Shown: positions 51,726-62,536, counted from the first letter of the stretch. The stretch is 64,000 nt of DNA from Pelagibacteraceae bacterium AG-325-J17 (GCA_003282825.1 QBYM01000006.1:1-64000), one strand, 5' to 3'. The notes: generated by a model not told the origin, from the sequence alone. Numbers and translations are program-made.

Positions 51726-52369
51726 TGGATAACGTAATTTTAAATTCTTACTCTAAAATTCCAAATCTTAATGTTTCACGTGAAACTTGTAATGACCTTG
51801 AGTGCCTAATTTCAATGATTCTAGAAAAAAATAAAGAAATAAACATAATTAGTAAAAAAACTGATGAAAAATGGGTTATTAGGGAACGTCATATACTTGA
51901 TTCTGCTCAAATAGTTGATTTTGTTGATTTAAATACAAATACAACCTGTGATTTAGGCACTGGAGGAGGCATGCCTGGATTAATAGTAGCGATAGCAATG
52001 AAAAAAATTAAAAATACAATGAAAATTAATCTTTATGAAAAAAGCCATAATAAGTGTGTTTTTTTAAAAGAAGTGTCAAAAAAATTGAATTTGAACACAG
52101 AGATAATTCACAAAGATATTTTTACAGTTAAAAATATTGAAACAGGAACAATAATGTCAAGAGCCTTTAAACCTATGCCGGTAATTCTCAATTTGGTTAG
52201 AGAAAATTTTAAGAAATATAAAAATATAATTTTTTTTATGGGTAGTAGCGGAAAAAAAATTTTAAATGAAACATTAAAAGAATGGGATTTAGATTATGAA
52301 GTAAAAAAAAGTGTAACTAATGATGAGTCATTTATATTAAATATACAAAAGATTAGAAAAAAAATTTAA
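51725..52369 (+). CDS. rsmG: 16S rRNA (guanine527-N7)-methyltransferase RsmG
   Basis: WVIRERHILDSAQI; CDLGTGGGMPGLIVAIAMK. Confidence 0.95.
   Translation: MDNVILNSYSKIPNLNVSRETCNDLECLISMILEKNKEINIISKKTDEKWVIRERHILDSAQIVDFVDLNTNTTCDLGTGGGMPGLIVAIAMKKIKNTMKINLYEKSHNKCVFLKEVSKKLNLNTEIIHKDIFTVKNIETGTIMSRAFKPMPVILNLVRENFKKYKNIIFFMGSSGKKILNETLKEWDLDYEVKKSVTNDESFILNIQKIRKKI
51772..51787. promoter_or_regulatory. parS centromere-like site (ParB binding)
   Basis: TGTTTCACGTGAAACT, 15/16 match to consensus TGTTTCACGTGAAACA, upstream of parAB. Confidence 0.93.
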
Positions 52370-53163
52370 TGAAAATAATTTCAATAATAAATCAAAAGGG
52401 TGGGGTTGGAAAAACAACAACAGTGATCAACCTAGCTTCTGCTTTATCTCAACAAGGTAAAAAAATTTTAGTAATTGATCTTGATCCACAAGGAAATGCC
52501 ACTACAGGGTTAGGACTTTCTAATGTTGAGCAGTCTAATCAAACTATTTATGGAATTTTAAATGGAACAATGTCAATTTCTAATGTGATTAAGAAAACTA
52601 AGTTCCAAAACTTAGATTTGATAACTTCGAATGTGGATTTATCTGGATTGGAAGTTGAAACAGCTGGTGATAATGATAGAGCCTTTATTTTGAAGAGTAA
52701 ATTAACAGCATATTTGAATGATTCTAGCGCTCTGTACGATTATATCCTCATTGACTGTCCTCCTTCTCTAAGTTTATTGACTGTAATGGCTTTAGTATCT
52801 TCTAATTCCTTATTGGTACCTCTCCAAACTGAATTTTTTGCTTTAGAGGGTTTAACACAGCTTATGAAAACAATAGAACGTATAAAAGTTAACTTAAACC
52901 CGGAATTAGAAATTCAAGGGATTCTTTTAACGATGTACGATAGAAGAAATAAGCTTTCGTCTCAAGTCGAACAAGAAGCAAGAGATTATTTTAAAGACAA
53001 AGTTTATCAAACAGTTATTCCTAGGAATGTAAGGTTATCCGAAGCCCCATCTCATGGTATGCCAGTTCTCATTTATGATAAAAGTTGCCCTGGAAGTAAA
53101 TCATATTACAGTTTCACAGATGAATTCATTAACCAAGAAAATAAAATAGGGAGTGCTGCATAA
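52369..53163 (+). CDS. parA: Chromosome partitioning protein ParA
   Basis: IISIINQKGGVGKTTTVINLASALSQQGKKILVIDLDPQGNATTGLG. Confidence 0.98.
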   Translation: MKIISIINQKGGVGKTTTVINLASALSQQGKKILVIDLDPQGNATTGLGLSNVEQSNQTIYGILNGTMSISNVIKKTKFQNLDLITSNVDLSGLEVETAGDNDRAFILKSKLTAYLNDSSALYDYILIDCPPSLSLLTVMALVSSNSLLVPLQTEFFALEGLTQLMKTIERIKVNLNPELEIQGILLTMYDRRNKLSSQVEQEARDYFKDKVYQTVIPRNVRLSEAPSHGMPVLIYDKSCPGSKSYYSFTDEFINQENKIGSAA

Positions 53164-54005
53164 TGAATACAATTAAAAAAGGACTGGGAAGAGGATTATC
53201 ATCATTAATTGGAGAAACGAAAGTAGAAACAAAAACAAACAAGCTATTATTAAGCGAAATAATCCCAAATAAATATCAACCTAGAAAAAATTTTGATGCA
53301 GCAAACTTAGAAGACCTAACAAATTCTATAAAAGAAAGAGGAGTAATCCAACCAATTATTGTGAGGAAATCAAATATTGATAATTCTAAATACGAAATTA
53401 TTGCAGGTGAAAGAAGATGGTTAGCTGCAAGTAAAGCGGGTCTTCATGATATTCCTGTCGTTCTAACTGAAGTGGATGATTTGAAATCTTTAGAGTTTGC
53501 AATAGTTGAAAACGTACAAAGGCACGATCTCAATCCCCTTGAAGAGGCTCAGGGTTATAAAAGATTAATAGATGAATTCTCTTATGATCAAGAGAAAGTA
53601 TCTAAATTTATTGGAAAAAGCCGTAGTTACATAACAAACGCACTAAGATTACTAACACTACCAAACGAAGTATTAAAGTTTATAGAAGAGAAAAAAATTA
53701 GTGCAGGACATGCTAAAGTACTAGTAGGATTAGATAATGCTTATTTCATAGCCAATAAAATTATTGAGAAAAAACTTTCTGTAAGACAGTCTGAAAATTT
53801 TGTCAAAATTTTTAGAAAGAAAAAAACCTCATTTATAAAATCATCAGATCCAAATATTGAAAATCTTGAAAATTCTATTTCTGACAAAATTGGTTTAAAT
53901 GTTTCAATTAAAAATAACAAAAATAACAAAGGATCGATAACATTTTCCTATCATGATATTGATCAACTAAATAAAATAATCGATATAATTAAATTTAATT
54001 ATTAG
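53163..54005 (+). CDS. parB: Chromosome partitioning protein ParB
   Basis: GLGRGLSSLIGE; IIAGERRWLAASKAG; VENVQRHDLNPLEEA. Confidence 0.98.
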   Translation: MNTIKKGLGRGLSSLIGETKVETKTNKLLLSEIIPNKYQPRKNFDAANLEDLTNSIKERGVIQPIIVRKSNIDNSKYEIIAGERRWLAASKAGLHDIPVVLTEVDDLKSLEFAIVENVQRHDLNPLEEAQGYKRLIDEFSYDQEKVSKFIGKSRSYITNALRLLTLPNEVLKFIEEKKISAGHAKVLVGLDNAYFIANKIIEKKLSVRQSENFVKIFRKKKTSFIKSSDPNIENLENSISDKIGLNVSIKNNKNNKGSITFSYHDIDQLNKIIDIIKFNY

Positions 54006-54006
54006 T

Positions 54007-54990
54007 CTAAGTGTATTCTTGGTTGAGAATAAAGTCTGTAACTAGTAAAATTGAATTATTATAATTTTTTTTAATTTGAAGCTCTATATCGTTAATAAGA
54101 TAAATTAACTCCCTTATTGTTTCAGGTGTCCATTTTTTCAGTTGTGTTTTGACAATATCTTTTTCCTTCCAAAAGATAGGAGGTTTGGCCGAGTTAATCG
54201 TTTGGGTAATATCTTTATTTTTGTCGTATTCTATAGAAAGACTTAAAATTTTTTTTGCTTTCAATAAAAATGTTCTTAAAATAATTATGCAGTCTTCATT
54301 TGAAAAGTTATTTTCATTTAAGATATTAATAGTTTTATTTGCGTTCTTAGCCAAACAATTGTCTATCAGTTCGTAAAAAGTATGATTTTCACTCAAATTT
54401 ATTAACTTTGAAATCTCTTCACTAGAAATAGTTTTCTTTTTTGTAGAGTAAATCTTAATTTTTTCTAATTCATTTTCTAGATTAAGTCTATCTCCACCAC
54501 ATTTATCAACAATTAAGTTTATATTTTGTTGAGATATCGAAATTTTTATTTTTTTAAAAAAAGCTAGCGCTAAATTTGAAAGTATTTCATTTGTATCCGG
54601 GTAGGTAGCTATACAGGCTAGATTTTTTTCTTTTTCAAATAATTTTCTAAGTTTAGATTTTTTTTCCAACACATTTGCATTAATTATAATTGTAATACCA
54701 TCAATGTTACGTTCTATTAAATTTATGACAATTTCATTAATTTTGTCTGTACCGCGATTTATTACTATGCTTTTTTCACTCTCAAATAATGAATTGGATA
54801 AAATACTTTCAAAAAAAATATCTTCGTTTTCCAATATTTCTTTTTCTTCATATTTAATCACATTGCTGTTATTATTTTTTTCCAATAGCTGTTTTATGTG
54901 TTGATTTTTTAATCCCTCATTTTTACCGTAGAACAAGAAAAAATTTAAATTGTCCTTTATTTTGTTCAATTCGTAAGGTTTAACTATCAT
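54007..54990 (-). CDS. holA: DNA polymerase III delta subunit
   Basis: FFLFYGKNEGLKNQHIKQLL; CGGDRLNLENELEKI. Confidence 0.87.
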   Translation of the reverse strand: MIVKPYELNKIKDNLNFFLFYGKNEGLKNQHIKQLLEKNNNSNVIKYEEKEILENEDIFFESILSNSLFESEKSIVINRGTDKINEIVINLIERNIDGITIIINANVLEKKSKLRKLFEKEKNLACIATYPDTNEILSNLALAFFKKIKISISQQNINLIVDKCGGDRLNLENELEKIKIYSTKKKTISSEEISKLINLSENHTFYELIDNCLAKNANKTINILNENNFSNEDCIIILRTFLLKAKKILSLSIEYDKNKDITQTINSAKPPIFWKEKDIVKTQLKKWTPETIRELIYLINDIELQIKKNYNNSILLVTDFILNQEYT

Positions 54991-55445
54991 TCTATAATTG
55001 ATAATTTTAAAATTAATTTTTGAGATATAGAAGATGCCAGATTTTTTTTAATTGTTTGTTCATAGGATTTTTCTTCATAACTATCTGAGATCTTTTGATA
55101 GTTAAATTTTTCCTCAACAATTAGCTGTTCTATAATTTCATTTTTATTGATTTCAAATTTAGTAATAGCTCTGGTTTGATAATCAGTTGTTAAACCAAGA
55201 GTGTTTTTAGCCATAATTTTTTTTGAATACGTACTGTTTATTTTAATATTAATTATCTCAACTGAGTTCTTTTGACTGTTTCTTTTCAGATTTTCTACAA
55301 TATATTTGTTTAATTTTTTATCTCCCGAAAGATCAGTTATGATAATTCGATAATCTAATTTATTAGAACTAGAATAAATTGGTTTATATTCACAACTTGA
55401 TACAAAATTTAATATAAAAACAAGTGTTAAAATTTTTTTAAACAT
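54987..55445 (-). CDS. lptE: LPS assembly lipoprotein LptE-like
   Basis: Lipobox-like FVSSCEYKPIYSS; operon position between leuS and holA. Confidence 0.75.
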   Translation of the reverse strand: MFKKILTLVFILNFVSSCEYKPIYSSSNKLDYRIIITDLSGDKKLNKYIVENLKRNSQKNSVEIINIKINSTYSKKIMAKNTLGLTTDYQTRAITKFEINKNEIIEQLIVEEKFNYQKISDSYEEKSYEQTIKKNLASSISQKLILKLSIIE

Positions 55446-55446
55446 T

Positions 55447-57981
55447 TTATAAAATTATATTCATTAATTTATTCTTGATATAAATTCTTTTTTTAAATTC
55501 TTTTTGGTTTAAATATTTTGTTAATGTCTCATCATTATTAATTATTTCAAATAATTTTTCTTCAGTAGTATCTAATTTTACTTTTACCAAACCTCTTTTT
55601 TTTCCATTTATTTGAACAACTATATTGATTATAGTCTCTTTTAATATTGATTCATCGTATTTTGGCCATTTAGTTTCCTTTATTTGTAATATATTTAAGC
55701 ATTCATTAGAAAAATGGGGAACAATAGGGGTCATCGCGATCAAAATTTTTTGATAATTTTCTTTTAAAGTCATTTTTGTATAAGGCTCTTGAATTTGCTT
55801 GTACATAAAAGAATACATTTCATGTAAATTTGCTATTATTTTGTTGTAACTAAAATTTTCAAGATTGTAGGTAATATCTTTTAAAAATTTATTAGTATAT
55901 TTCTCAATCGCATTATTATTATTTTTTTTATGATCTTTGTTTGATTCATCTAAAATTTTTTGGTGTAAATTCCATAGTTTTTGAACAAATTTAAAAGAAG
56001 AAATAATACCTTCTTCTGACCATTGTACATCTTTTTCTGGTGGGCTATCTGATAAAATAAATAATCTTGCTGCGTCAGCACCATAATTTGAAATAATATT
56101 TTCTGGGTCAATTGTATTTTTTTTTGATTTTGACATAGATTCTGATGGACCAACTTTAACTATTTTTGATTTATCACCCTTTAAGTACTTTTGCCCATTT
56201 ATTGTTTCAATTTCATCAGGGCTTATCCAATTATTATCCAAATCTTTATATGTTTCATGACAGACCATGCCTTGAGTAAAAAGACCTTCAAATGGCTCTA
56301 ATATATTAAATTCATCATTATTATAGGAAAGTGCTTGCATAAAAAATCTTGAGTACAACAAATGTAAAATTGCATGTTCTACCCCCCCTATATATTGATC
56401 AACTGGCATCCAATAGTTGATGTCTTCTTCATTAAAACCATATCCTTTTTCTTTAGGAGAGCAAAATCTCAAGTAATACCAGGATGAACAAACAAAAGTA
56501 TCTAAGGTGTCAGTTTCTCTAGTAAGTTTTTTTCCATTTATATTAATTTCCTTCCACTCTTTTTGGTCATCTAAAGGGTTTCCTTTGATGTTTAAGTTAA
56601 TATTTTCTGGAAGTTTTACTGGTAACATTGATTTAGGAATAGGATGAACTTTTCCCTCTTCGTCATAAGCTATTGGTATTGGGCATCCCCAATACCTTTG
56701 TCTAGATACACCCCAATCTTTTAATCTAAAATTGATTTTTTTTTTACCTAATTTTTTTTTTTCTAAAAACTTAATTGTCTCAATAACCGAATCTTCTGGT
56801 GCGATAAGTCCATTTAAAAAATTTGAATTTATAATAATTCCAGGATCAGGATAAGCCTTGTCTACAACTTGGAAATCATCCTTTTCACCATTAGGTTTTA
56901 CAACAGTTTTTATATCAAGATTATATTTTTTAGCAAAATCGAAATCGCGCTGATCATGAGCAGGGCAACCAAAAACAGCACCAAATCCATAGTCCATTAA
57001 TACAAAATTAGCAAAAAAAACGGGCATTTTATTTTTTGGATCTAAAGGATTTGTAGCCACAAGGCTAGTTTTAAAGCCAATTTTTTCACCCACTGCGATT
57101 GCCTCTTCGGTAGTTCCGGTTTTTGAACATTCTTCTTTAAATTTTATAAAATCAGGATCGTTTTTATAAAATTTTGAGACTTCATGATCTACTGATAAGG
57201 CCAAAAAAGAAAAACCAAAAAGAGTATCAGGTCTTGTAGTAAAGCATTTAATATTATTAATTGGTAATTCTCCCTCAACTTTAAAATCAATTTCACATCC
57301 AAATGATTTACCAATCCAATTTTTTTGCATAATCTTTACTTTATTGGGCCAAGAATTTAACCCATTTAATCCATCCAATAAATTTTGAGAAAATTTTGAT
57401 ATGTTAAAAAACCATTGGCTTAATTTTTTTCTTTGCACAGTAGCCCCAGAACGCCAGCCTTTTCCATCAATAACTTGTTCATTTGCAAGGACAGTCTCAT
57501 CAACAGGATCCCAATTAACGTAATTTTCTTTCCTATAAACTAATTTTTTTTCAAGTAGATCTAAAAAAAATCTTTGCTGGTGTTTGTAATAATCTTCGTT
57601 ACAAGTTGAAATTTCTCTGTCCCAATCAATTGAAAGACCAAGTTTTTTTAATTGAACCTTCATTTTTTTGATATTGGTTTCAGTCCAAATTTTAGGATCA
57701 AGATTATTTTGTTTAGCAGCATTTTCAGCAGGCATGCCAAAAGAGTCCCAGCCCATCGGGTGTAAAACATTATATCCTTGAAGTGCTTTATATCTAGCGA
57801 GTACGTCACCAATGGTGTAATTTCTTACATGACCCATATGAATTTTTCCTGATGGATAAGGAAACATCTCTAAACAATAAAATTTTTTTTGTTTTTCTTT
57901 TTTGGTAGCTTTAAATGTTTTATTTTGTTCCCAATACTTTTGCCATTTATCCTCCACAAATTTAAAGTTATATCTTTCCAC
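55447..57981 (-). CDS. leuS: Leucyl-tRNA synthetase
   Basis: [39 protein letters not shown]. Confidence 0.98.
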   Translation of the reverse strand: MERYNFKFVEDKWQKYWEQNKTFKATKKEKQKKFYCLEMFPYPSGKIHMGHVRNYTIGDVLARYKALQGYNVLHPMGWDSFGMPAENAAKQNNLDPKIWTETNIKKMKVQLKKLGLSIDWDREISTCNEDYYKHQQRFFLDLLEKKLVYRKENYVNWDPVDETVLANEQVIDGKGWRSGATVQRKKLSQWFFNISKFSQNLLDGLNGLNSWPNKVKIMQKNWIGKSFGCEIDFKVEGELPINNIKCFTTRPDTLFGFSFLALSVDHEVSKFYKNDPDFIKFKEECSKTGTTEEAIAVGEKIGFKTSLVATNPLDPKNKMPVFFANFVLMDYGFGAVFGCPAHDQRDFDFAKKYNLDIKTVVKPNGEKDDFQVVDKAYPDPGIIINSNFLNGLIAPEDSVIETIKFLEKKKLGKKKINFRLKDWGVSRQRYWGCPIPIAYDEEGKVHPIPKSMLPVKLPENINLNIKGNPLDDQKEWKEININGKKLTRETDTLDTFVCSSWYYLRFCSPKEKGYGFNEEDINYWMPVDQYIGGVEHAILHLLYSRFFMQALSYNNDEFNILEPFEGLFTQGMVCHETYKDLDNNWISPDEIETINGQKYLKGDKSKIVKVGPSESMSKSKKNTIDPENIISNYGADAARLFILSDSPPEKDVQWSEEGIISSFKFVQKLWNLHQKILDESNKDHKKNNNNAIEKYTNKFLKDITYNLENFSYNKIIANLHEMYSFMYKQIQEPYTKMTLKENYQKILIAMTPIVPHFSNECLNILQIKETKWPKYDESILKETIINIVVQINGKKRGLVKVKLDTTEEKLFEIINNDETLTKYLNQKEFKKRIYIKNKLMNIIL

Positions 57982-58015
57982 AAAAGTATTTTTTAAATTA
58001 AAACTAATCTTTCAT

Positions 58016-58552
58016 TTAGCCAGAAAGTTTGTCAGGTTTTTTTTTTTTATTTGGTTTTTCTTTTTCATACTGAACTGCTCTTTTTAAAATTTCTTTTTTA
58101 AGCTCAGCAATCAGATTTCCACTTTTTTCAGATGTTACACAGTTATTTTGGTTATCACATGATTTAGTAAAAATTTTTATATCGAGTGAATCAGACCTAA
58201 TTTCATTTGTTAAAAATCTGATAGAGATTTTTAAAGTTTCATTTGAGCTTTCATCATTTGAATACCAATCAGTAATGATTATTCCCCCACTATAGTTTAC
58301 TGAAGCAAGAGGTATAAAATCAATTACATCTAAAGAAGCTCTCCATAACTCATTGGCGTTTGCAAATTCAAACGTTCCACCACCTCTTGACATTTGGCCG
58401 AACAATCCAAAACCTCTACCTTCTTCAATATTCTTTTTGGCTCTTTCAGTACCAGTTACACTTGTCTTCCTCGCATCTACTGGCTTGTAGATACCACATC
58501 CATTGTGTAATAAAAATATTAGAATTATTATTAATTTTGGAAAATTAAGCAT
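58016..58552 (-). CDS. DUF3576 lipoprotein
   Basis: Lipobox HNGCGIYKP; LWRASLDVIDFIPLASVNYSGGIIITDWY. Confidence 0.9.
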   Translation of the reverse strand: MLNFPKLIIILIFLLHNGCGIYKPVDARKTSVTGTERAKKNIEEGRGFGLFGQMSRGGGTFEFANANELWRASLDVIDFIPLASVNYSGGIIITDWYSNDESSNETLKISIRFLTNEIRSDSLDIKIFTKSCDNQNNCVTSEKSGNLIAELKKEILKRAVQYEKEKPNKKKKPDKLSG

Positions 58553-58580
58553 TAAATTATTAGAATTAGTTAAAAAAAGT

Positions 58581-58630
58581 TAATTATCACATAAACCATA
58601 GCAAATAAATGAATAAAAGTGTGATAATTA
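58581..58630. repeat. 11-bp perfect inverted repeat in porin upstream region
   Basis: TAATTATCACA (58581-58591) and TGTGATAATTA (58620-58630), 28-nt spacer. Confidence 0.75.
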
Positions 58631-58755
58631 TGCAACAAAAAGTATAAATAAATTAAAATTTTGTTTATTTTAACTAATATCAAACCAAAATTTGTTATTT
58701 AGTGACCATTATTATTAATAAATAATAAAAACAACAATTAAACAAAGGAAACAAT

Positions 58756-59733
58756 ATGAACATTAAAAAAGTTGGGCTTACAGCTCTAGCCGGTTCATTA
58801 GTTGCAACATCTGCATTTGCAGGTAGTTTATCACTAAGTGGTGGTGCTAAATTGAGTTACGTATCTAATGATGGTACTCAGGCTACTACTGACAACGTAG
58901 CTGGTAGTTTTGCTATGGACCAAGAAATCTCAGCAAGTGGTTCAGGTGAATTAGAAAATGGTTTTGTTGTAACCCTATCACATGGTATGAGTGGAGAAGA
59001 AACAGCTAAGTCTGATACATCTTCTTTAACATTAGACATGGGAGACATGGGAACACTATCATACAATGATGCTGATGGTCACCCTGGTTTAGCTGGTTTA
59101 GAAGACTTTATGCCAATGGCGTATGAACAAGCTAACGATGGAATTGCCACTCATAACATGGCAAAACAGCCGTCAGGTCAAGGTTTTGGTTACTCAACAA
59201 CTCTAGGTGGCGCAGCAATAAGCATTGGTTATTCTGATAACATAGGTGCTTCTACTGACAGAACTGATGGAGAAGTAGATACTACAGTTAAGAGTGCTAA
59301 TTCAACATCTTCTATTTCAGTATCAATGGATCTAGCGGAAGGTTTAACTGTAAAAGCTGGTGTGGGTACAGAAGGTCAAGCAGATAGTAAAGAACTTGAT
59401 CATGCAACACTTGGTTTTACTTATGCTTTTGGTCCAGCTAAAGTTGGTTACCAATTAAATGATGAAGAAGACTCTGCTGCTGGTGGTACTGACTTAGAAA
59501 CTGAGATTTACGCAATTTCATTCATGGTGAATGATAACTTCTCACTTTCATATGGTGAGCACAATACTGAAAAATCAGGTGCAGCTGTTGATCAAGAAAT
59601 TGAAAGTATTCAAGCGTCTTACTCAATGGGTGGTGTGTCAATTAACCTTAAAGACAGTGAGGGAACTGGCATAGAAAATACTGGTGGACAAACTTCAGAA
59701 ACTACAGAAGTACTACTTACTTTTGCGTTTTAA
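58756..59733 (+). CDS. Gram-negative porin-like outer membrane protein
   Basis: Signal peptide MNIKKVGLTALAGSLVATSAFAG; alternating beta-strand pattern ending in Phe (EVLLTFAF); strong AAAGGA SD. Confidence 0.9.
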   Translation: MNIKKVGLTALAGSLVATSAFAGSLSLSGGAKLSYVSNDGTQATTDNVAGSFAMDQEISASGSGELENGFVVTLSHGMSGEETAKSDTSSLTLDMGDMGTLSYNDADGHPGLAGLEDFMPMAYEQANDGIATHNMAKQPSGQGFGYSTTLGGAAISIGYSDNIGASTDRTDGEVDTTVKSANSTSSISVSMDLAEGLTVKAGVGTEGQADSKELDHATLGFTYAFGPAKVGYQLNDEEDSAAGGTDLETEIYAISFMVNDNFSLSYGEHNTEKSGAAVDQEIESIQASYSMGGVSINLKDSEGTGIENTGGQTSETTEVLLTFAF

Positions 59734-59752
59734 TTATCAGTAAATATTATTT

Positions 59753-59777
59753 AAAGGGCCCCTTTATGGGGCCCTTT
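59753..59777. terminator. Bidirectional intrinsic terminator between porin and sulfotransferase genes
   Basis: AAAGGGCCCC-TTTAT-GGGGCCCTTT followed by T-run; reverse strand also ends in T-rich tail. Confidence 0.9.
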
Positions 59778-61332
59778 TTTTTATCTGCTCCAAAAAAGGA
59801 AATTGTTTGTAATATTTTTCGCTTAAGTTGACAGAACTATTATAAATTTTATCTCTTACTTGCAAAACACTTACTGTTCTTGATGGTATATTGTTGTTAG
59901 TATAATCAATACAATTTTCTTCAAATTCTAAATTACAAAATTTTAAAATATTTTTAGTTTCACTAATTTGTTCTGTTACCAATTTTTCATAATGACTTTC
60001 ATAGATAAAATTTCCTAACTCTTTTTTCCAAAAAGACATTAAATTGCTATAAAGATTAACATATTTAGTTAAATAATCTTGTTTATAAGCCCAACCGAGA
60101 CCGGGGCTATCAAACACATTTCTGAATATTGAAAACGCACTATCAGCAGGATTTCTATTACTATGAATTATTTTAGCTTGAGGAAAAAGTATTTTGATAA
60201 AACCAATCCATCTAAAATTAAAAGGCATTTTATCTACTATAATTTTATCCTGATCATACACCTTATATTTTGATAAAATTTCATTGGATAAATTAAAACA
60301 TAAGTCTTTATCAAAAAGTTCTTTAGAAAAGAAATTTATGAGAGAATTTTCATTTTTAAATTTCTTATTAAAAAAATTACTCAGAATATGACTCTCTTCT
60401 GCCCCAAAAGTTTTTGAGTGTGAACTTATAATTTGATGTAGAAGAGTCGTTCCTGATCTTGGTAAGCCTACAATAAATATAAGATTTTCTCCTCTTTTAT
60501 TTGAGTTCAGAAATTGAAAATTTTTATAATATTTTTTAATTTGATTAAATCTTATTTCTTCGAGTTCAAAATTATAATTTTTAAAGGTTTCAAATTTTAT
60601 ATCATTAGCTTTTAAAGTATGATGCGCAAATTTTTCATCGTTTTTTTGATCATAAAAAGATTTTGCTAGAGCAAAGTGTAAATTAGACAAATCTTCATTA
60701 TTTAAATCTGGAATATTTATTTTACTCAACATCAATTTTTGATGAGGATCCTCTAATACGTATTTATGAATTTTACTATATAATTGATATGATTTAGTAT
60801 TTTCTGGAAATTTATTATTCAATTCTAAAATTATTTTTTTTGCTTCAACGAATTTTCCTTGTGCAGAAAGATTTAGGATAAGATAAGTTAAGACTTCTTC
60901 AGAATTATTATTTAAATTATAAGCTTCTAAATAGTGATCGGATGCTTTTTCACTATGGTTTAGATTGTTTTCAAGGTGACCTAAATTAATATGAGACGGT
61001 AAATGTTTTGGATTAATATTCAGAGCTTTATTAAAATAATTTCTTGCATTCGGTATATCATCGAGATTTTTATAAGCGAGTCCAATGTTACATAAAATCG
61101 AAGGTTCAGAGGGCAGTTTTTGATTGGCTAACAGAAATATTTCCAAAGCATTTTCAATTTCATTCAACTGAATATATGATAAGCCAATATAATTATATAT
61201 TATAGTTTGATTTGAATTTTTTTTTAAAAGAGCTTTAGATTTTTGAATAACAAGATTGAATGCTCCTTTATTAAAAAGAATTTTAATTTTATCTAATTCT
61301 TTTTTAAGATAAATTATATTACTGTTATTCAT
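59764..61332 (-). CDS. TPR-repeat sulfotransferase
   Basis: N-terminal TPRs (NPKHLPSHINLGHLENNLN); PAPS-site FIVGLPRSGTTLLHQIISSHS. Confidence 0.93.
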   Translation of the reverse strand: MNNSNIIYLKKELDKIKILFNKGAFNLVIQKSKALLKKNSNQTIIYNYIGLSYIQLNEIENALEIFLLANQKLPSEPSILCNIGLAYKNLDDIPNARNYFNKALNINPKHLPSHINLGHLENNLNHSEKASDHYLEAYNLNNNSEEVLTYLILNLSAQGKFVEAKKIILELNNKFPENTKSYQLYSKIHKYVLEDPHQKLMLSKINIPDLNNEDLSNLHFALAKSFYDQKNDEKFAHHTLKANDIKFETFKNYNFELEEIRFNQIKKYYKNFQFLNSNKRGENLIFIVGLPRSGTTLLHQIISSHSKTFGAEESHILSNFFNKKFKNENSLINFFSKELFDKDLCFNLSNEILSKYKVYDQDKIIVDKMPFNFRWIGFIKILFPQAKIIHSNRNPADSAFSIFRNVFDSPGLGWAYKQDYLTKYVNLYSNLMSFWKKELGNFIYESHYEKLVTEQISETKNILKFCNLEFEENCIDYTNNNIPSRTVSVLQVRDKIYNSSVNLSEKYYKQFPFLEQIKKRAP

Positions 61333-61339
61333 AGTTATT

Positions 61340-61867
61340 TTAATAATTATCTAACATTGAAATAGACCCAAAACTGCCTATCCTTAATAAACCAATTTTT
61401 TTTACATTATTTTTATTAATCCCCCCCAAACATATTATATTTTTTTTTGTTAAACTCATAAGGTTAAAAAATTTATAAATTCCTAAAAATTTATTATTTT
61501 TATTATTTTTAAAAATTGATGATATAAAAATTGAAGAAACATTTTGTTTTTCTTTAATTCTTATTTCAGCTAAATTATGTGCAGATCCAATTAATTTGAA
61601 GTTTTTCTTCAGATTGTATGAATTATGCATAAATGACTTGTTAAAAGCTGGTATATAAGCGCCATCTAAATTTAGCTTTATAGCTAATTTAATATTATTT
61701 GATAAATAAAACTTTAAAGTTTTTTTTTTACAATAGTTTTTTATCTTAATAATAAGGTCTTCATTAATTTTTTTTGAACAATAGTTTCTAAAAATAATAG
61801 TGGTTTGCCAATCCTGTTTATCAATATTATTTGTATTAAATTTATTTATAAAGTAATATTTTTTCAT
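61340..61867 (-). CDS. Thiamine-phosphate synthase-like (ThiE/TenI family), divergent
   Basis: KLNLDGAYIPAFN; KLIGSAHNLAEIRIKE; IICLGGINKNNVKKI. Confidence 0.75.
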   Translation of the reverse strand: MKKYYFINKFNTNNIDKQDWQTTIIFRNYCSKKINEDLIIKIKNYCKKKTLKFYLSNNIKLAIKLNLDGAYIPAFNKSFMHNSYNLKKNFKLIGSAHNLAEIRIKEKQNVSSIFISSIFKNNKNNKFLGIYKFFNLMSLTKKNIICLGGINKNNVKKIGLLRIGSFGSISMLDNY

Positions 61868-61876
61868 TAAATTTGT

Positions 61877-62536
61877 ATGCATAGTACTATAAAAAATTTG
61901 TTATATATTAAGAATAATATTAAAGTTTATCTAGAAAAATTAAATATTAATAATAATCCTAAAATATTAGCAGTTTCCAAAACTTTTGAAATTAACAAAA
62001 TTTTACCCTTGATAGAATATGGTCATTTAGATTACGGGGAAAATAAGGTTCAAGAAGCATTAGAGAAATGGTCTGATATTAAATTAACAAAAAAAGATTT
62101 GAGATTGCATCTTATAGGTAAATTACAAACCAATAAAGTAAGACAAGCGATAAAAATATTTGATTATATTCATTCGGTTGATAGTGAAAAGCTTGCAAAG
62201 AAAATAGCAGATGAGGAGGCAAAACAAGGTAAAAAAATTAAGATATTTATTCAGGTAAATATTGGTGATGAGGAACAAAAATCTGGAGTAAATAAATCAT
62301 CAGTATATGAATTATATTCATATTGTAAATCGATTGACCTAAATGTGATTGGACTAATGTGTATTCCACCATTAGAAAAATCATCAGATATTTTTTTTAA
62401 AGAAATGTGCACTCTTAATAAAAATTTAAATTTAGACGAACTGAGTATGGGAATGTCAGCTGATTATTTAGATGCAATAAAAAATTCTGCCACATATGTT
62501 AGAATAGGCTCTAATATTTTTGGAGAAAGAAGTTAG
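61877..62536 (+). CDS. YggS family PLP homeostasis protein
   Basis: ILAVSKTFEINKILPLIEYGHLDYGENKVQEALEKW; HLIGKLQTNKVRQA; SMGMSADYLDAI. Confidence 0.96.
   Translation: MHSTIKNLLYIKNNIKVYLEKLNINNNPKILAVSKTFEINKILPLIEYGHLDYGENKVQEALEKWSDIKLTKKDLRLHLIGKLQTNKVRQAIKIFDYIHSVDSEKLAKKIADEEAKQGKKIKIFIQVNIGDEEQKSGVNKSSVYELYSYCKSIDLNVIGLMCIPPLEKSSDIFFKEMCTLNKNLNLDELSMGMSADYLDAIKNSATYVRIGSNIFGERS

Noticed and set aside
55950-57981. Minus-strand 67-aa ORF inside leuS (55950-56153)
   Set aside because: Same-strand out-of-frame ORF within leuS; no start context or homology signal.
58360-58548. Plus-strand 62-aa ORF antisense to the DUF3576 lipoprotein
   Set aside because: Shadow ORF, no SD, no domain.
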